Positions 18,082 to 27,223 of a stretch of 64,000 nt of DNA are shown in pieces. Every line of letters begins with the position of its first letter. Position 1 is the stretch's first letter. Source of the DNA: Candidatus Thiodiazotropha endoloripes (GTDB lineage Bacteria > Pseudomonadota > Gammaproteobacteria > Chromatiales > Chromatiaceae); the NCBI GenBank assembly GCA_001709035.1, contig LVKA01000023.1, positions 124,001 to 188,000 of the forward strand. Direction: 5' to 3'. The notes below the pieces were generated by a model, which ran no database searches, had not been told where the DNA came from, and saw nothing but the letters and a program-made list of their open reading frames with translations. The position numbers were made by a program, and so were the translations under genes.

Positions 18082-19914
18082 ATGATAGAAAACGGAATGC
18101 TCAATTCACACATGCTAGCCGTATTGCTGCTTACAGGATTGGCATTGGTGCTATTCAGCCGGGAAAAGATCCCACTGGAGAGTTCAGCATTGGTGATTTT
18201 GACTCTGCTTACACTCGGCTTTGAGTTGTTTCCTTACCAAGGGTCAGCAGGCAGGGTTCAATCAGCCGATTTTTTCAGCGGCTTTGGTCATGAAGCATTG
18301 ATTGCTGTCTGTGCGTTGATGGTGGCGGGTCATGGCCTTGTCAGATCAGGTGCGCTGGAGCCGATTGGACGAACTTTGGCTAATTTATGGCGGGTTAGTC
18401 CGACAATTTCATTTCTGCTCACACTGTTGATCGCGGCCGTGATGAGTGCATTCATCAACAATACACCCATCGTGGTGCTTCTATTGCCTATTCTGGTCAG
18501 CGTGGCGCTACAGACCAAGAGTGACGCCTCGGCATTACTGATGCCGATGGGATTTGCGACATTGATCGGTGGCATGAGTACCACAATCGGTACTTCGACC
18601 AATCTTCTGGTTATCGGAGTCGCGGCTGATATGGGATTGGATCGGATAGAGATGTTCGATTTCGTCGTCCCGGCACTGATAGCCAACACGATCGCCATGC
18701 TCTATTTATGGCTGATCGCCCCCCGCATACTGCCAAGCAGAGAGCTGGTTCTGGCAGATAGTTCACCACGGATTTTTACTGCCCATCTGGTCATAAAGGA
18801 GGATAGTACGGTAGCGGGTATGAGTCTTTCGGAAGCCATAGCCCTGACCCATGAGCATATGCAGGTAGAGGGGATCAGGCGTAGTGAAACGACCTATATC
18901 ATGCCTCTTCCTGATGCCCAGCTTAATCCTGGTGATCGCCTGTTGGTGCACGATACACCCGCCAATCTGAAAGCTTTTGAACAGCAGATGGGGGCAACGC
19001 TCTATTCCGGTGGGGATGAGGTGGATAGTGATCACCCGCTTCGTGCGGACGATCAGCAGTTGGCAGAAGCGATAATTTTCAGGGGCTCCCCCCTGCAGAA
19101 CCGCACACTGAATGAGATACGTTTTGCCGATAGCTACCAATTGGTCGTATTGGCCGTTCACCGTGCCAATGAACGTATCCGATCCATGCCCCAGGGATTG
19201 GGTAATCTAAGCCTGAGGGTCGGTGATGTCCTGCTGGTACAAGGAAAACGCGATCAGATACACGAACTGAAACAGCAGTCGATCGTCATGGTATTGGATG
19301 CCAAGACAGATTTGCCTCATACCCGACGTGCGCCCTATTCATTGGCGATCATGCTGGGAATTGTTCTGTTTGCCGCACTGGGTATTCTGTCGATTGCGGT
19401 CAGTGCGGTAACCGGCGTGTTGCTGATGTTATTGTGTGGTTGTCTCAGCTGGCGCGATATCGGCCGGGCACTGAATGCCCAGGTGATTCTGATCATCGTT
19501 GCCAGTCTCGCCTTGGGTAATGCACTGCTGATGACCGGGGGAAGTGAGTTTCTGGCAGACAGTTTCGTTAAATTGACCGCCGGGGCATCCCCAACCGTGA
19601 TTCTCAGTAGCCTGATGTTGTTGATGGCGTTGCTGACCAATGTAGTGTCGAACAATGCCGCTGCGGTTATCGGTACCCCAGTGGCGATCGGAATCGCGCA
19701 GAATCTGAATCTGCCGACAGAGCCATTTGTGCTTGCCGTGCTGTTTGGTGCCAACATGAGCTATGCCACGCCTATGGCCTATCAGACCAATCTGCTGGTC
19801 ATGAGTGCCGGTAACTATACTTTCGGCGATTTTGTCCGGGTTGGATTTCCCTTGATTCTAATCATGTGGCTGGCATTCAGTTGGCTATTGCCGCTTTTTT
19901 ACCAGACCGGATGA
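18082..19914 (+). CDS. SLC13/DASS family transporter with two TrkA-C (RCK-C) domains
   Basis: The 610-residue inner-membrane transporter is a probable sodium-coupled anion carrier. Two membrane halves flank a cytoplasmic region (about 225-420) made of two TrkA-C regulatory domains, recognisable by LNPGDRLLV and LRVGDVLLVQG. Each half carries the SLC13-like helix-hairpin motif: MSAFINNTPIVV plus IGTSTN in the first, LTNVVSNNAAAVIGTP plus YATPMAYQTN in the second. The ATG at 18082 follows GGAGAG; an upstream TTG would add 17 residues without family support. The gene stands alone. The substrate (sulfate, dicarboxylate or another anion) cannot be fixed from the sequence. Confidence 0.88.
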   Translation: MIENGMLNSHMLAVLLLTGLALVLFSREKIPLESSALVILTLLTLGFELFPYQGSAGRVQSADFFSGFGHEALIAVCALMVAGHGLVRSGALEPIGRTLANLWRVSPTISFLLTLLIAAVMSAFINNTPIVVLLLPILVSVALQTKSDASALLMPMGFATLIGGMSTTIGTSTNLLVIGVAADMGLDRIEMFDFVVPALIANTIAMLYLWLIAPRILPSRELVLADSSPRIFTAHLVIKEDSTVAGMSLSEAIALTHEHMQVEGIRRSETTYIMPLPDAQLNPGDRLLVHDTPANLKAFEQQMGATLYSGGDEVDSDHPLRADDQQLAEAIIFRGSPLQNRTLNEIRFADSYQLVVLAVHRANERIRSMPQGLGNLSLRVGDVLLVQGKRDQIHELKQQSIVMVLDAKTDLPHTRRAPYSLAIMLGIVLFAALGILSIAVSAVTGVLLMLLCGCLSWRDIGRALNAQVILIIVASLALGNALLMTGGSEFLADSFVKLTAGASPTVILSSLMLLMALLTNVVSNNAAAVIGTPVAIGIAQNLNLPTEPFVLAVLFGANMSYATPMAYQTNLLVMSAGNYTFGDFVRVGFPLILIMWLAFSWLLPLFYQTG

Positions 19915-20033
19915 TCGTTTAGGTCTGCCCTGTATAGGTGCCTAATCGTGAACAGGGTTACTATCAGGAGAGATTGAGTCCCCGACGCTCTATAGCATCT
20001 GATACTGAACACTCGAATACTGTTTACAAGGTC

Positions 20034-20054
20034 TATAACACAAAGTTTGTTATA
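20034..20054. promoter_or_regulatory. Inverted repeat upstream of the GlcG/HbpS-like gene
   Basis: TATAACA (20034-20040), seven bases, TGTTATA (20048-20054). It lies 104 bp before the start of the secreted GlcG/HbpS-like gene in an AT-rich region and could be an operator or part of a promoter. No protein-binding family is implied by the sequence alone. Confidence 0.3.
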
Positions 20055-20157
20055 CACATACCCGCAAAACATGATCTGTGTGACATTTGTTACATAACTC
20101 CATCCGTCTGTATGACAGATTTCACCCGTTTCCATCTTAATTACCTGGGGATTTGTA

Positions 20158-20682
20158 ATGTACCATACGATTAAGGCGATTTTGTTCATGGCATTGTGCC
20201 TGGTAACACACAGCGGTTTTGCCGAAAGTGAAGGTTTGTACACCAGTCGAAGTCTGAGCCTTGAGTTAGCATCCAAAGCTGTGGACGGGGCAATCAAGGC
20301 ATGCCGGAAGAAGGGTTACTCGGTTACGGTGGCTGTGGTTGACAGAGGCGGGAATGTTACGGCATTGCTTCGCGACCGTTTTGCAGGGCCACACACTATT
20401 GAAACAGCGATACGGAAAGCCTGGACGGCAAACAGTTTCCGGCAATCCACATCGGTTCTGGCCGGTCTGCTGAAAGAGGGTCGTATTCCCAATCAGGTGC
20501 AGCATAATCCTGGTGCTCTGCTGGTGGGTGGCGGACTGGTTATCACAGCACAAGGTGGAACCCTTGGCGGGATCGGCGTATCCGGTGCGCCTCCAGGCTC
20601 ATCTGAGCGGGATAGTATCGATGGGGCCTGCGCCGAAGCAGGGCTGGAGGCGATCTGGGAGGATCTGGAGCTGGCCGATTGA
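20158..20682 (+). CDS. Secreted GlcG/HbpS family protein
   Basis: The 174-residue product has a cleavable signal peptide (about 1-22, ending SGFA) followed by a single GlcG/HbpS (DUF336) domain. Domain landmarks are SVTVAVVDRGGNVTALLR, GGGLVI and GGIGVSGAP. Members include heme-binding HbpS and GlcG; extracytoplasmic members are often found with redox genes. No heme-ligating residue can be assigned with certainty. It is a single gene between the SLC13 transporter and DUF924. I favour a periplasmic small-molecule or heme-binding role. Confidence 0.85.
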   Translation: MYHTIKAILFMALCLVTHSGFAESEGLYTSRSLSLELASKAVDGAIKACRKKGYSVTVAVVDRGGNVTALLRDRFAGPHTIETAIRKAWTANSFRQSTSVLAGLLKEGRIPNQVQHNPGALLVGGGLVITAQGGTLGGIGVSGAPPGSSERDSIDGACAEAGLEAIWEDLELAD

Positions 20683-20827
20683 AGTTGCAGTTTGCTGGTA
20701 CGATTGCCTGCGGTTGAAAGCAGATCGTCCAGTTACCGCATGGTCCACTAGTCGCGTATTGGGCTAAGATTCAATCTTACTTTCACTGAAATAACTACCA
20801 CTGTCGATTTAATGCCTAGGATAATCT

Positions 20828-21373
20828 GTGGACAATCCCCAAGAACTACTCGATTTCTGGTTTTCTGATGAGATAAGACCTCGTCATTTCAGATCTACCC
20901 CTGAGTTTGATCAACAGCTTAAAACCCGATTTTTGGCTGTTTGGGAGCAGGCTAGGCGTGGTGAACTCGACAGTTGGCTGGCTAGCAGTGAAGGGTGTTT
21001 GGCACTGGTGATCTTACTGGATCAGTTTCCATTGAACATGTTTCGAGATCAACCGCTGGGATACTCGACAGAGCAACATTCGAGAGAGGTGGCGAATCAT
21101 GCAATCCTTGCAGGTTTCGATACACAGTTGCCAACCGATCAGCGGGCTTTCCTGTATCTACCGTTCATGCACAGTGAATCCCTGCCAGATCAGGATTACT
21201 CCGTTATGCTATTTGAAGCAGCAGGTATGCAAGAGAGTGTTAAGTGGGCTAAGCACCACCGTGAAATCATCCGTCAATTCGGCAGGTTTCCCCATCGCAA
21301 TGCGGTTTTAGGTCGGCAGAGCAGTAAAGAAGAACTCACCTATCTCGAGTCGGACCAGGCCTTTCATGGTTGA
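20828..21373 (+). CDS. DUF924 family protein
   Basis: The 181-residue soluble protein starts at a GTG with AGGA seven bases before it. The motifs LLDFWFSDE, LVILLDQFPLNMFRD and the histidine-rich end (KHHREIIRQFGRFPHRNAVLGR) are those of DUF924, a helical TPR-like family of unknown function widespread in proteobacteria. Length is normal. It is convergent with fusA (27 bp between the stops). No active site is known. Confidence 0.9.
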   Translation: MDNPQELLDFWFSDEIRPRHFRSTPEFDQQLKTRFLAVWEQARRGELDSWLASSEGCLALVILLDQFPLNMFRDQPLGYSTEQHSREVANHAILAGFDTQLPTDQRAFLYLPFMHSESLPDQDYSVMLFEAAGMQESVKWAKHHREIIRQFGRFPHRNAVLGRQSSKEELTYLESDQAFHG

Positions 21374-21400
21374 CACGCTTTGGTGGCTAAACGATTTGAA

Positions 21401-23473
21401 TCATCTGCCCATCGTGCGCATTATCTCTTTGGATACTGCGGCATAGTGGTCGAACTCCATAGTAAATGTACCCCGCCCGTGGGTGGCGGACCTCAGCTCT
21501 GTTGCATAGCCAAACATCTCAGAGAGGGGAACAAGATTGTGTATGGATTTGATACCGCCAGGCCGGTCTGAGATCCCTTCGATCTCCGCCCGCCGGTTTG
21601 CCAGTTGTGCCAATACATCCCCAAGGTGTTCTTCCGGGGTAATCACATTGCAGTTCACAACAGGTTCCAGCAGCGTTGGATTGCCCGACTCCAGCCCTGA
21701 ACGAAATGCCATGCCGGCGGCGACTTTGAAGGATAGGGGAGTTGAATCCATCTCGTGGTATGAACCATCGATCAGACTTACTTTGATCCCGGTCACCGGA
21801 TAACCACTGATGACACCGCTGCGGGACGATTCGGTAATTCCCTCTTCAATGGCCGGGATGAATTGCGCCGGTATGGCACCGGCTTTGATGCTGTTTTCAA
21901 AGATCACTCCGTCTGTGGAGGTGTCCGGGGTAAGAGAAATGACAACATGTCCATATTGGCCATGACCACCGGTCTGCCTAATGAAACGGCCCTCTGCGTT
22001 TTTTACCGGTCGGTTGATCGTCTCTTTATAGGCAACCTTCGGCATACCTGTGCGTACTGTCACTCCATGCTCGCGCTTCAACCGCTCCAGAACCACCTCC
22101 AGATGAAGTTCCCCCATACCGCCAAGCAGGGTCTGTCCGGTCTCTTTTTCGGCTTCGAATTTAAAGGTTGGATCATCTTCTGCGAGTTGCTGCAGAGCAT
22201 TAGCCAGCTTGTCATTATCCTGTGCAGTCATTGGCGAGATGGTGATTTTGATGACCGGTTCCGGAAATGAGATCGCTTCGAGTAACAGAGGTTGTTTGAC
22301 GGCACAGAGCGTATCTCCGGTTACTGTCTCTTTCAGCCCCAACAGAGCGGCGATATCCCCTGTGCCGATCTGCTTGATGTCTTCACGATGTTCGGCATAC
22401 ATCCTTTCAAGGCGTCCGACGCGCAGGGGCCGGTTGTGTCTTGGATTGAGTATGTTAGCGCCGGATTGCAGTACACCCGAGTAGACCCTGACATAACATA
22501 GTCTACCTGCATAGGGATCTGTTACAGTTTTGAATATCAGCGCGCTCAATGGCGACTCTGGGTCGGGATCACGCTCAATTACCTTGTCCGATTTCGGGTC
22601 AACCCCTGTAACCGAGCCGACATCGACAGGTGAGGGCAGGTAGTCGACAATGGCATCCAGCAGAGGTTGTACGGCTTTGTTTTTAAAAGCACTGCCACAG
22701 AGTACCGGGGTAAGGCTGTTGCTAATCGTAGCCCGGCGCAGAGCCGCCTTGATTTGTGATTCTGTGACCTCGGCATTTTCCAGCCATAGGCTGAGCAGCT
22801 GGTCATCCACTTCAGCAATGGCCTCGATCATGCTATTGCGTGCCGATTGGGCTGCTGTGTTCAGCTCTGGTGGGATATCCTGATACTCAAGCGGGCTGTC
22901 CAGGGACTCCTGCCAGACGATGGATTGCATGTTGATTAAATCGATAACACCTTGAAATTCACTCTCTGCACCGATCGGTAATTGCAAACCGACCGGGTTT
23001 GCTGAAAGCTGTTTTCGTATGCTCTCAACGGACTTCTCAAACTCCGCTCCGAGTCTGTCCATCTTATTGATGAAACAGATGCGCGGGACACGGTATTTGT
23101 CGGCCTGGCGCCATACCGTCTCACTCTGTGGTTCGACACCCTGCGAGGCATCAAACACCACGACGGCACCATCAAGGACTCTCAATGCCCGCTGTACTTC
23201 AGCTGTAAAATCGATATGTCCAGGTGTATCAATGAGATTGATCTGGCAATCCTGCCATAGGGCGGTGACTGAAGCAGCCACGATGGTGATGCCTCTTTCC
23301 CGCTCCTGGTCCATCCAATCGGTTATGGTGGTGCCATCATCAACGGAGCCTACCTGACGGGTACGCCCGCAATAATAGAGCATGCGTTCCGTTGTGGTGG
23401 TTTTGCCAGCATCTATATGGGCTATGAGGCCAATGTTTCGTATTTGATCGATTGAAAAGTCAGCCGAGCTCAT
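21401..23473 (-). CDS. fusA: Elongation factor G, stand-alone paralogue
   Basis: EF-G is a translational GTPase for ribosome translocation or recycling. The 690-residue protein contains G1 AHIDAGKTTTTERML, G3 DTPGHIDF, G4 NKMDRLGAEF and all downstream EF-G domains to the C-terminal MEFDHYAAV region. It is not next to rpsL, rpsG or tuf, so it is probably a second copy (EF-G2 type) beside the str-operon copy expected elsewhere. Differences near the switch regions (SVTALWQDCQINLIDTPG in place of the usual ATTC stretch) support a paralogue. It may serve recycling or stress translation. Confidence 0.9.
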   Translation of the reverse strand: MSSADFSIDQIRNIGLIAHIDAGKTTTTERMLYYCGRTRQVGSVDDGTTITDWMDQERERGITIVAASVTALWQDCQINLIDTPGHIDFTAEVQRALRVLDGAVVVFDASQGVEPQSETVWRQADKYRVPRICFINKMDRLGAEFEKSVESIRKQLSANPVGLQLPIGAESEFQGVIDLINMQSIVWQESLDSPLEYQDIPPELNTAAQSARNSMIEAIAEVDDQLLSLWLENAEVTESQIKAALRRATISNSLTPVLCGSAFKNKAVQPLLDAIVDYLPSPVDVGSVTGVDPKSDKVIERDPDPESPLSALIFKTVTDPYAGRLCYVRVYSGVLQSGANILNPRHNRPLRVGRLERMYAEHREDIKQIGTGDIAALLGLKETVTGDTLCAVKQPLLLEAISFPEPVIKITISPMTAQDNDKLANALQQLAEDDPTFKFEAEKETGQTLLGGMGELHLEVVLERLKREHGVTVRTGMPKVAYKETINRPVKNAEGRFIRQTGGHGQYGHVVISLTPDTSTDGVIFENSIKAGAIPAQFIPAIEEGITESSRSGVISGYPVTGIKVSLIDGSYHEMDSTPLSFKVAAGMAFRSGLESGNPTLLEPVVNCNVITPEEHLGDVLAQLANRRAEIEGISDRPGGIKSIHNLVPLSEMFGYATELRSATHGRGTFTMEFDHYAAVSKEIMRTMGR

Positions 23474-24228
23474 AAATAAATAATCCCAGGTGCTATAGGC
23501 GAGGCCGGTATGGTCAAAAAGTCTGTAACCTATTGAAAATAGGGATGCAGATAATGATGTGACTATATTAGAGCTCTTTATTCATTAATAATCAATCAGT
23601 TAGTCTATCAAAGCTGAATTCGGCTCTGGCCGTACTGAGACAATGTAGCTTTTTAAGCCGAACCCGTCTCTGTTCGTACAAGCTGTGGTTTGGGGTGTCT
23701 GTCTGATCTATGTGCGAAGTTATCAAGGTTGTTCATTTTAAATCGACTGATCTGAGCTGGCCTGTCAGCCGCTTTGCGGTTATTGGTCGGTTAAAAAATT
23801 GCAACATTGTTTAGATTTACCACTCGCCTATCACTGAGGCCCTAATCTGTTGACTGGATTGGTGTCAACAAGCCCAAGATGATTCTGTGTGGCAATGCAC
23901 TCAACACTGATTCTATCAGTGACTGTCTCGATAAATTACGTTAATCTCAAGATAGAGTCACAGTTTGACTCCATTAACCCAGTGGTCAGGTAAGTCAGGG
24001 CTTCAAGGTTACCGGGTTAATAGCTTGGTGTCCGTTTGATGGCTGCACTGAATGGAAAAAACCCTGTCCCAATCTCAGGTATGGAGTTGGGTTCTATTCT
24101 GGCCGTGTGGATGGGAGGGCCAACTTTCAGCGGTCCAGAGTCCCCACCAAGTGTCTGAGCTTAGGCTGGTATGATCATGGATCGGATTCCGGCCAATCAA
24201 GAACATGGTTGTTATTAGGGTGAATGGG
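23474..24228. other. Long intergenic region between fusA and the regulator gene
   Basis: About 750 bp hold both divergent promoters. Only short imperfect repeats are visible, for example CACTGA-TTCTA-TCAGTG near 23908. No credible small gene, tRNA or known riboswitch was found. The length and lack of coding bias suggest lost genes, but nothing can be identified. Confidence 0.4.
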
Positions 24229-26613
24229 ATGTCCACATGCGAAGATTCAATGGATCATGAGGCGCTGCAACAGTTGCCGAAACTACTTGATCAACTTAAG
24301 AGTAACTGGCCGATACTGCCTTCCGGATTATGGAACAGTTCCTGTATCCAGACTGCTCTTCGTCTGCTCCATGAGCTCAGTCGAACTAGCAAAGCCTCGG
24401 GTTTGGTGACTATATTCGAACTCTGTCTGGCAATAGAAAAAGTAATCAGCGATATTCATGAAGAGCATGAACTGCCCGATAGAGATGAGATGGATCAACT
24501 CTCTCTCTATCTGGCTCAACTCACTGAGGCCGTCGAAGCCTCAAGCTCCGGTCAGCCACACATTGATCTGTCGATCAATTCCTGTCAGGTGATCTATTTA
24601 CCACGCAACAACGTGAATGGTGATCTGATCACAACGGCTATTGAAAAGAACGGTTGGTCAGTCAGACAGTTGGCTGATATCGATTCGCTTGAAAGTGTGC
24701 TGATCAACCATCCGGTTGATTTACTGCTGCTGGACACTCGATACCTACCCTTTATCGATCAGATAAAACTCTGTTTTTCAGATCTGAATCGAGGTCAAGC
24801 GAAATCCCCGGAGTTGGTTTTCATATCCAATGCTTGTGATGTTGAAACCCGGCTGGAAGTGTTACGTGCAGGCTCGAGTCAATGTTATTCAGAGCCAATC
24901 AATGTCAATGAACTGATGGCTGGCATCACGCACATTCTCTCGCCTGAATTAAACCCGCGTTACCGGGTACTGGTGGTAGAGGATGATGAATCACAGGCGG
25001 AATTCGCGCGTAAGTTGTTAAAGAAAGGGGGATTTGAAACCCTGGTAACCACCGACCCCATGAATGTTATGGAAGCTGTCGAAGGATTTCAGCCTGATCT
25101 TGTGCTGATGGATCTCTACATGCCCGGCGCCAACGGAATCGAATTGACACAATTGATCCGTGCCAAGGCCACCACATGTTTTATCCCAATTGTCTTCCTT
25201 TCGGGTGAAGAGGATATCGAAAAAAAGATTCTGGCACTGCATTCCGGGGCAGATGACTATTTAACCAAACCGGTTAGAGCCCCACACCTAATTGCGACAG
25301 TGCAAACCCGAATCATGCGTGCCAAACAGATACTCAGCTATCATGAAACAACCATTGATGATGCAATCACAGGTGTGGTTGACCGCCGTAGGCTGCTTGA
25401 TGAACTGGATCTATGTTGCACCGGAAACGCACTTGAATGTGAATTCATGGCACTTTTTCTGATCACTTTGGAGAGTGATGAGAGCTTGACTGACGAGCAG
25501 TCGTCAGCGGCAAATCACGCTTTGATCTCACTCATATCTGATGTCCTGAATCCTCTCCTTGGCAAGCGGGATCTGATTGCCAGAACTGGAAATACCACGC
25601 TTGGTATTCTCATAAAACGTGAGCTTGTGTCTGATATAGATCAACTGGGCCGGGGTTGTGCACAACAGATAACCGATGAACTCTCCCGTGCCAAAGGCGT
25701 TACCCCCAGGTGGGGTATCGGCCTGGTTATGATTGATTCCTCCGATGACTGGGCCTATGCAATTCTGCAACAAGCTGAGTTCATCGCAAATGCTGCGTTA
25801 GAACAGGCTGCTGTACCCTATTTACGCCATGATGAGCCGCAAATAAAAACACCGATCGTAGAAAAGCAAACGGATCTCCAGCTGAGAGATCAGGTCAGGT
25901 CTGCACTACAAATTGGTGCAGTTGAGTTTCATGAGCAGCGCTATATGGCACTTCATGAGGCTGGAGCAATCATAGAACAGATTCCCGGATTTTCACCATC
26001 CACCGGTTTGCATGATGAGATTGGGGGAATCTACCAGAGTGCTAGCCAGTTTGATGGGATGGGAATGCTTAACCGATTGGTCTGCAAACAAGCAATTCGT
26101 CAGCTTGGCGCCTCTCTGTTTTGTGGCAATACTGAGAGGATCCTGATCTGGATGTCCGGTCTGGCTATTCATGATGATCAACTTATCCCTTTCATTCAGT
26201 CAGAGCTGCGCCGACTCCACGTCGTCGGAACCGGTCTGATCATTGAGTTTGATCTGCCGGCAATTGCCCCGGAGCTGAAGGCGGCCAAAAGGCTTTTGAA
26301 CCAGCTGTCACGATTGGGTATTGCAGTTTTACTGGGGAATTTCTCCTGTAATGAAACAGCTTATAAAGTACTAGCTTATCTGTCCGCTGATGGGGTCAGA
26401 CTGCATCCCTCTTTAATGCGTGCGGATCAGGCCAGGGTTAGCTCGACACGGGCCAGCATCAAAGCACTGGATGCATTTATCATGTTACCGAGATCTGACC
26501 TGTCAGGTCATAACAGCCACTACTGGTCGGATGCTGCTGATTACGTTCAGGTGGAACATTTAGCTCAAATAACTCAAGCCTCGCCGACTGAGAATTTGAC
26601 AGCATTCGAGTAA
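24229..26613 (+). CDS. Two-receiver protein with degenerate GGDEF and EAL domains
   Basis: The 794-residue cytoplasmic signalling protein is divided as follows: an N-terminal helical, Hpt-like part (about 1-100); a degenerate receiver (near 115-235, LLLLDTRYL); a complete receiver (near 245-365, VLVVEDDES, phospho-acceptor in DLVLMDLYMPG, Lys in LTKP); a GGDEF-like domain in which the signature is replaced by TGNTTLG; and an EAL-like domain in which EAL reads HEAG. Catalysis is therefore unlikely, and a c-di-GMP effector or scaffold role is inferred. The ATG at 24229 has AGGG eight bases before it; an in-frame ATG at 24205 lacks a ribosome site. The gene is single. Confidence 0.8.
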   Translation: MSTCEDSMDHEALQQLPKLLDQLKSNWPILPSGLWNSSCIQTALRLLHELSRTSKASGLVTIFELCLAIEKVISDIHEEHELPDRDEMDQLSLYLAQLTEAVEASSSGQPHIDLSINSCQVIYLPRNNVNGDLITTAIEKNGWSVRQLADIDSLESVLINHPVDLLLLDTRYLPFIDQIKLCFSDLNRGQAKSPELVFISNACDVETRLEVLRAGSSQCYSEPINVNELMAGITHILSPELNPRYRVLVVEDDESQAEFARKLLKKGGFETLVTTDPMNVMEAVEGFQPDLVLMDLYMPGANGIELTQLIRAKATTCFIPIVFLSGEEDIEKKILALHSGADDYLTKPVRAPHLIATVQTRIMRAKQILSYHETTIDDAITGVVDRRRLLDELDLCCTGNALECEFMALFLITLESDESLTDEQSSAANHALISLISDVLNPLLGKRDLIARTGNTTLGILIKRELVSDIDQLGRGCAQQITDELSRAKGVTPRWGIGLVMIDSSDDWAYAILQQAEFIANAALEQAAVPYLRHDEPQIKTPIVEKQTDLQLRDQVRSALQIGAVEFHEQRYMALHEAGAIIEQIPGFSPSTGLHDEIGGIYQSASQFDGMGMLNRLVCKQAIRQLGASLFCGNTERILIWMSGLAIHDDQLIPFIQSELRRLHVVGTGLIIEFDLPAIAPELKAAKRLLNQLSRLGIAVLLGNFSCNETAYKVLAYLSADGVRLHPSLMRADQARVSSTRASIKALDAFIMLPRSDLSGHNSHYWSDAADYVQVEHLAQITQASPTENLTAFE

Positions 26614-26724
26614 ACACCAAGATGGCCGGTAACTAATGAGAAGCAAACTAGGGCTGTTCGGCGTCTGTTGGGGTGGTGACTGAGTCACCATTCCGGCACG
26701 GTGGTCACAAGTCCTGAAACCAAC

Positions 26725-27072
26725 TTAGCTCTCCTCTGGACCAATAAACGTGGCTTCAGCAGACGCTTTATCGATAGACATGATAACCTCACAATATTCC
26801 GGTTGTGTCTCGATCGGGGTTGGATCATCCGCGCAGTTGCAGCCAGCTTCGACGCCACTGTAGATGATTCCAACTTTGGCCAGGATCGCTCGAGTCTCTT
26901 CATGGCTCTGAATCACCATGACACTGAATGGTTCATCACTGACGTAGCTGCTGAGTGCCAGATTCTGTTGCAATGGCAGGCTAACCGGGTCGACACTCTC
27001 CAATTCTTGCTTTAATGTCTCATTGAACTGATCTGTCTTCCAGGCGTCACGTGAATTGGGGAGGAGGATCAT
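26725..27072 (-). CDS. Conserved hypothetical protein with AGCNCADDP motif
   Basis: The 115-residue soluble protein begins MILLPNSRDAW and carries a cysteine pair in AGCNCADDPTP, then PEYCEV. I recall similar short proteins in other gammaproteobacteria, all of unknown function. AGGAG lies six bases before the ATG. The CxC and third Cys could bind a metal, but this is inference. It is divergent from the GTPase pair. Confidence 0.75.
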   Translation of the reverse strand: MILLPNSRDAWKTDQFNETLKQELESVDPVSLPLQQNLALSSYVSDEPFSVMVIQSHEETRAILAKVGIIYSGVEAGCNCADDPTPIETQPEYCEVIMSIDKASAEATFIGPEES

Positions 27073-27223
27073 AGGAGACTCCTATTTTCAGGCCCTAGTA
27101 ACTGGCGACTGTTTACGACATATTCACTTGTCTAATGAATAATAACATGACATACAGTTGGCGGCTGTAAGTCTCCGAGAGGGGTGCCAGGTCAATGAGA
27201 AAGGTATCAATAAGGTTTTATTA

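Noticed and set aside
26646-27099. CTAGGGC and GCCCTAG motifs on both sides of the 26725-27072 gene, like the ends of the miniature element
   Set aside because: Only about seven matching bases at each side and no shared core; likely coincidence.
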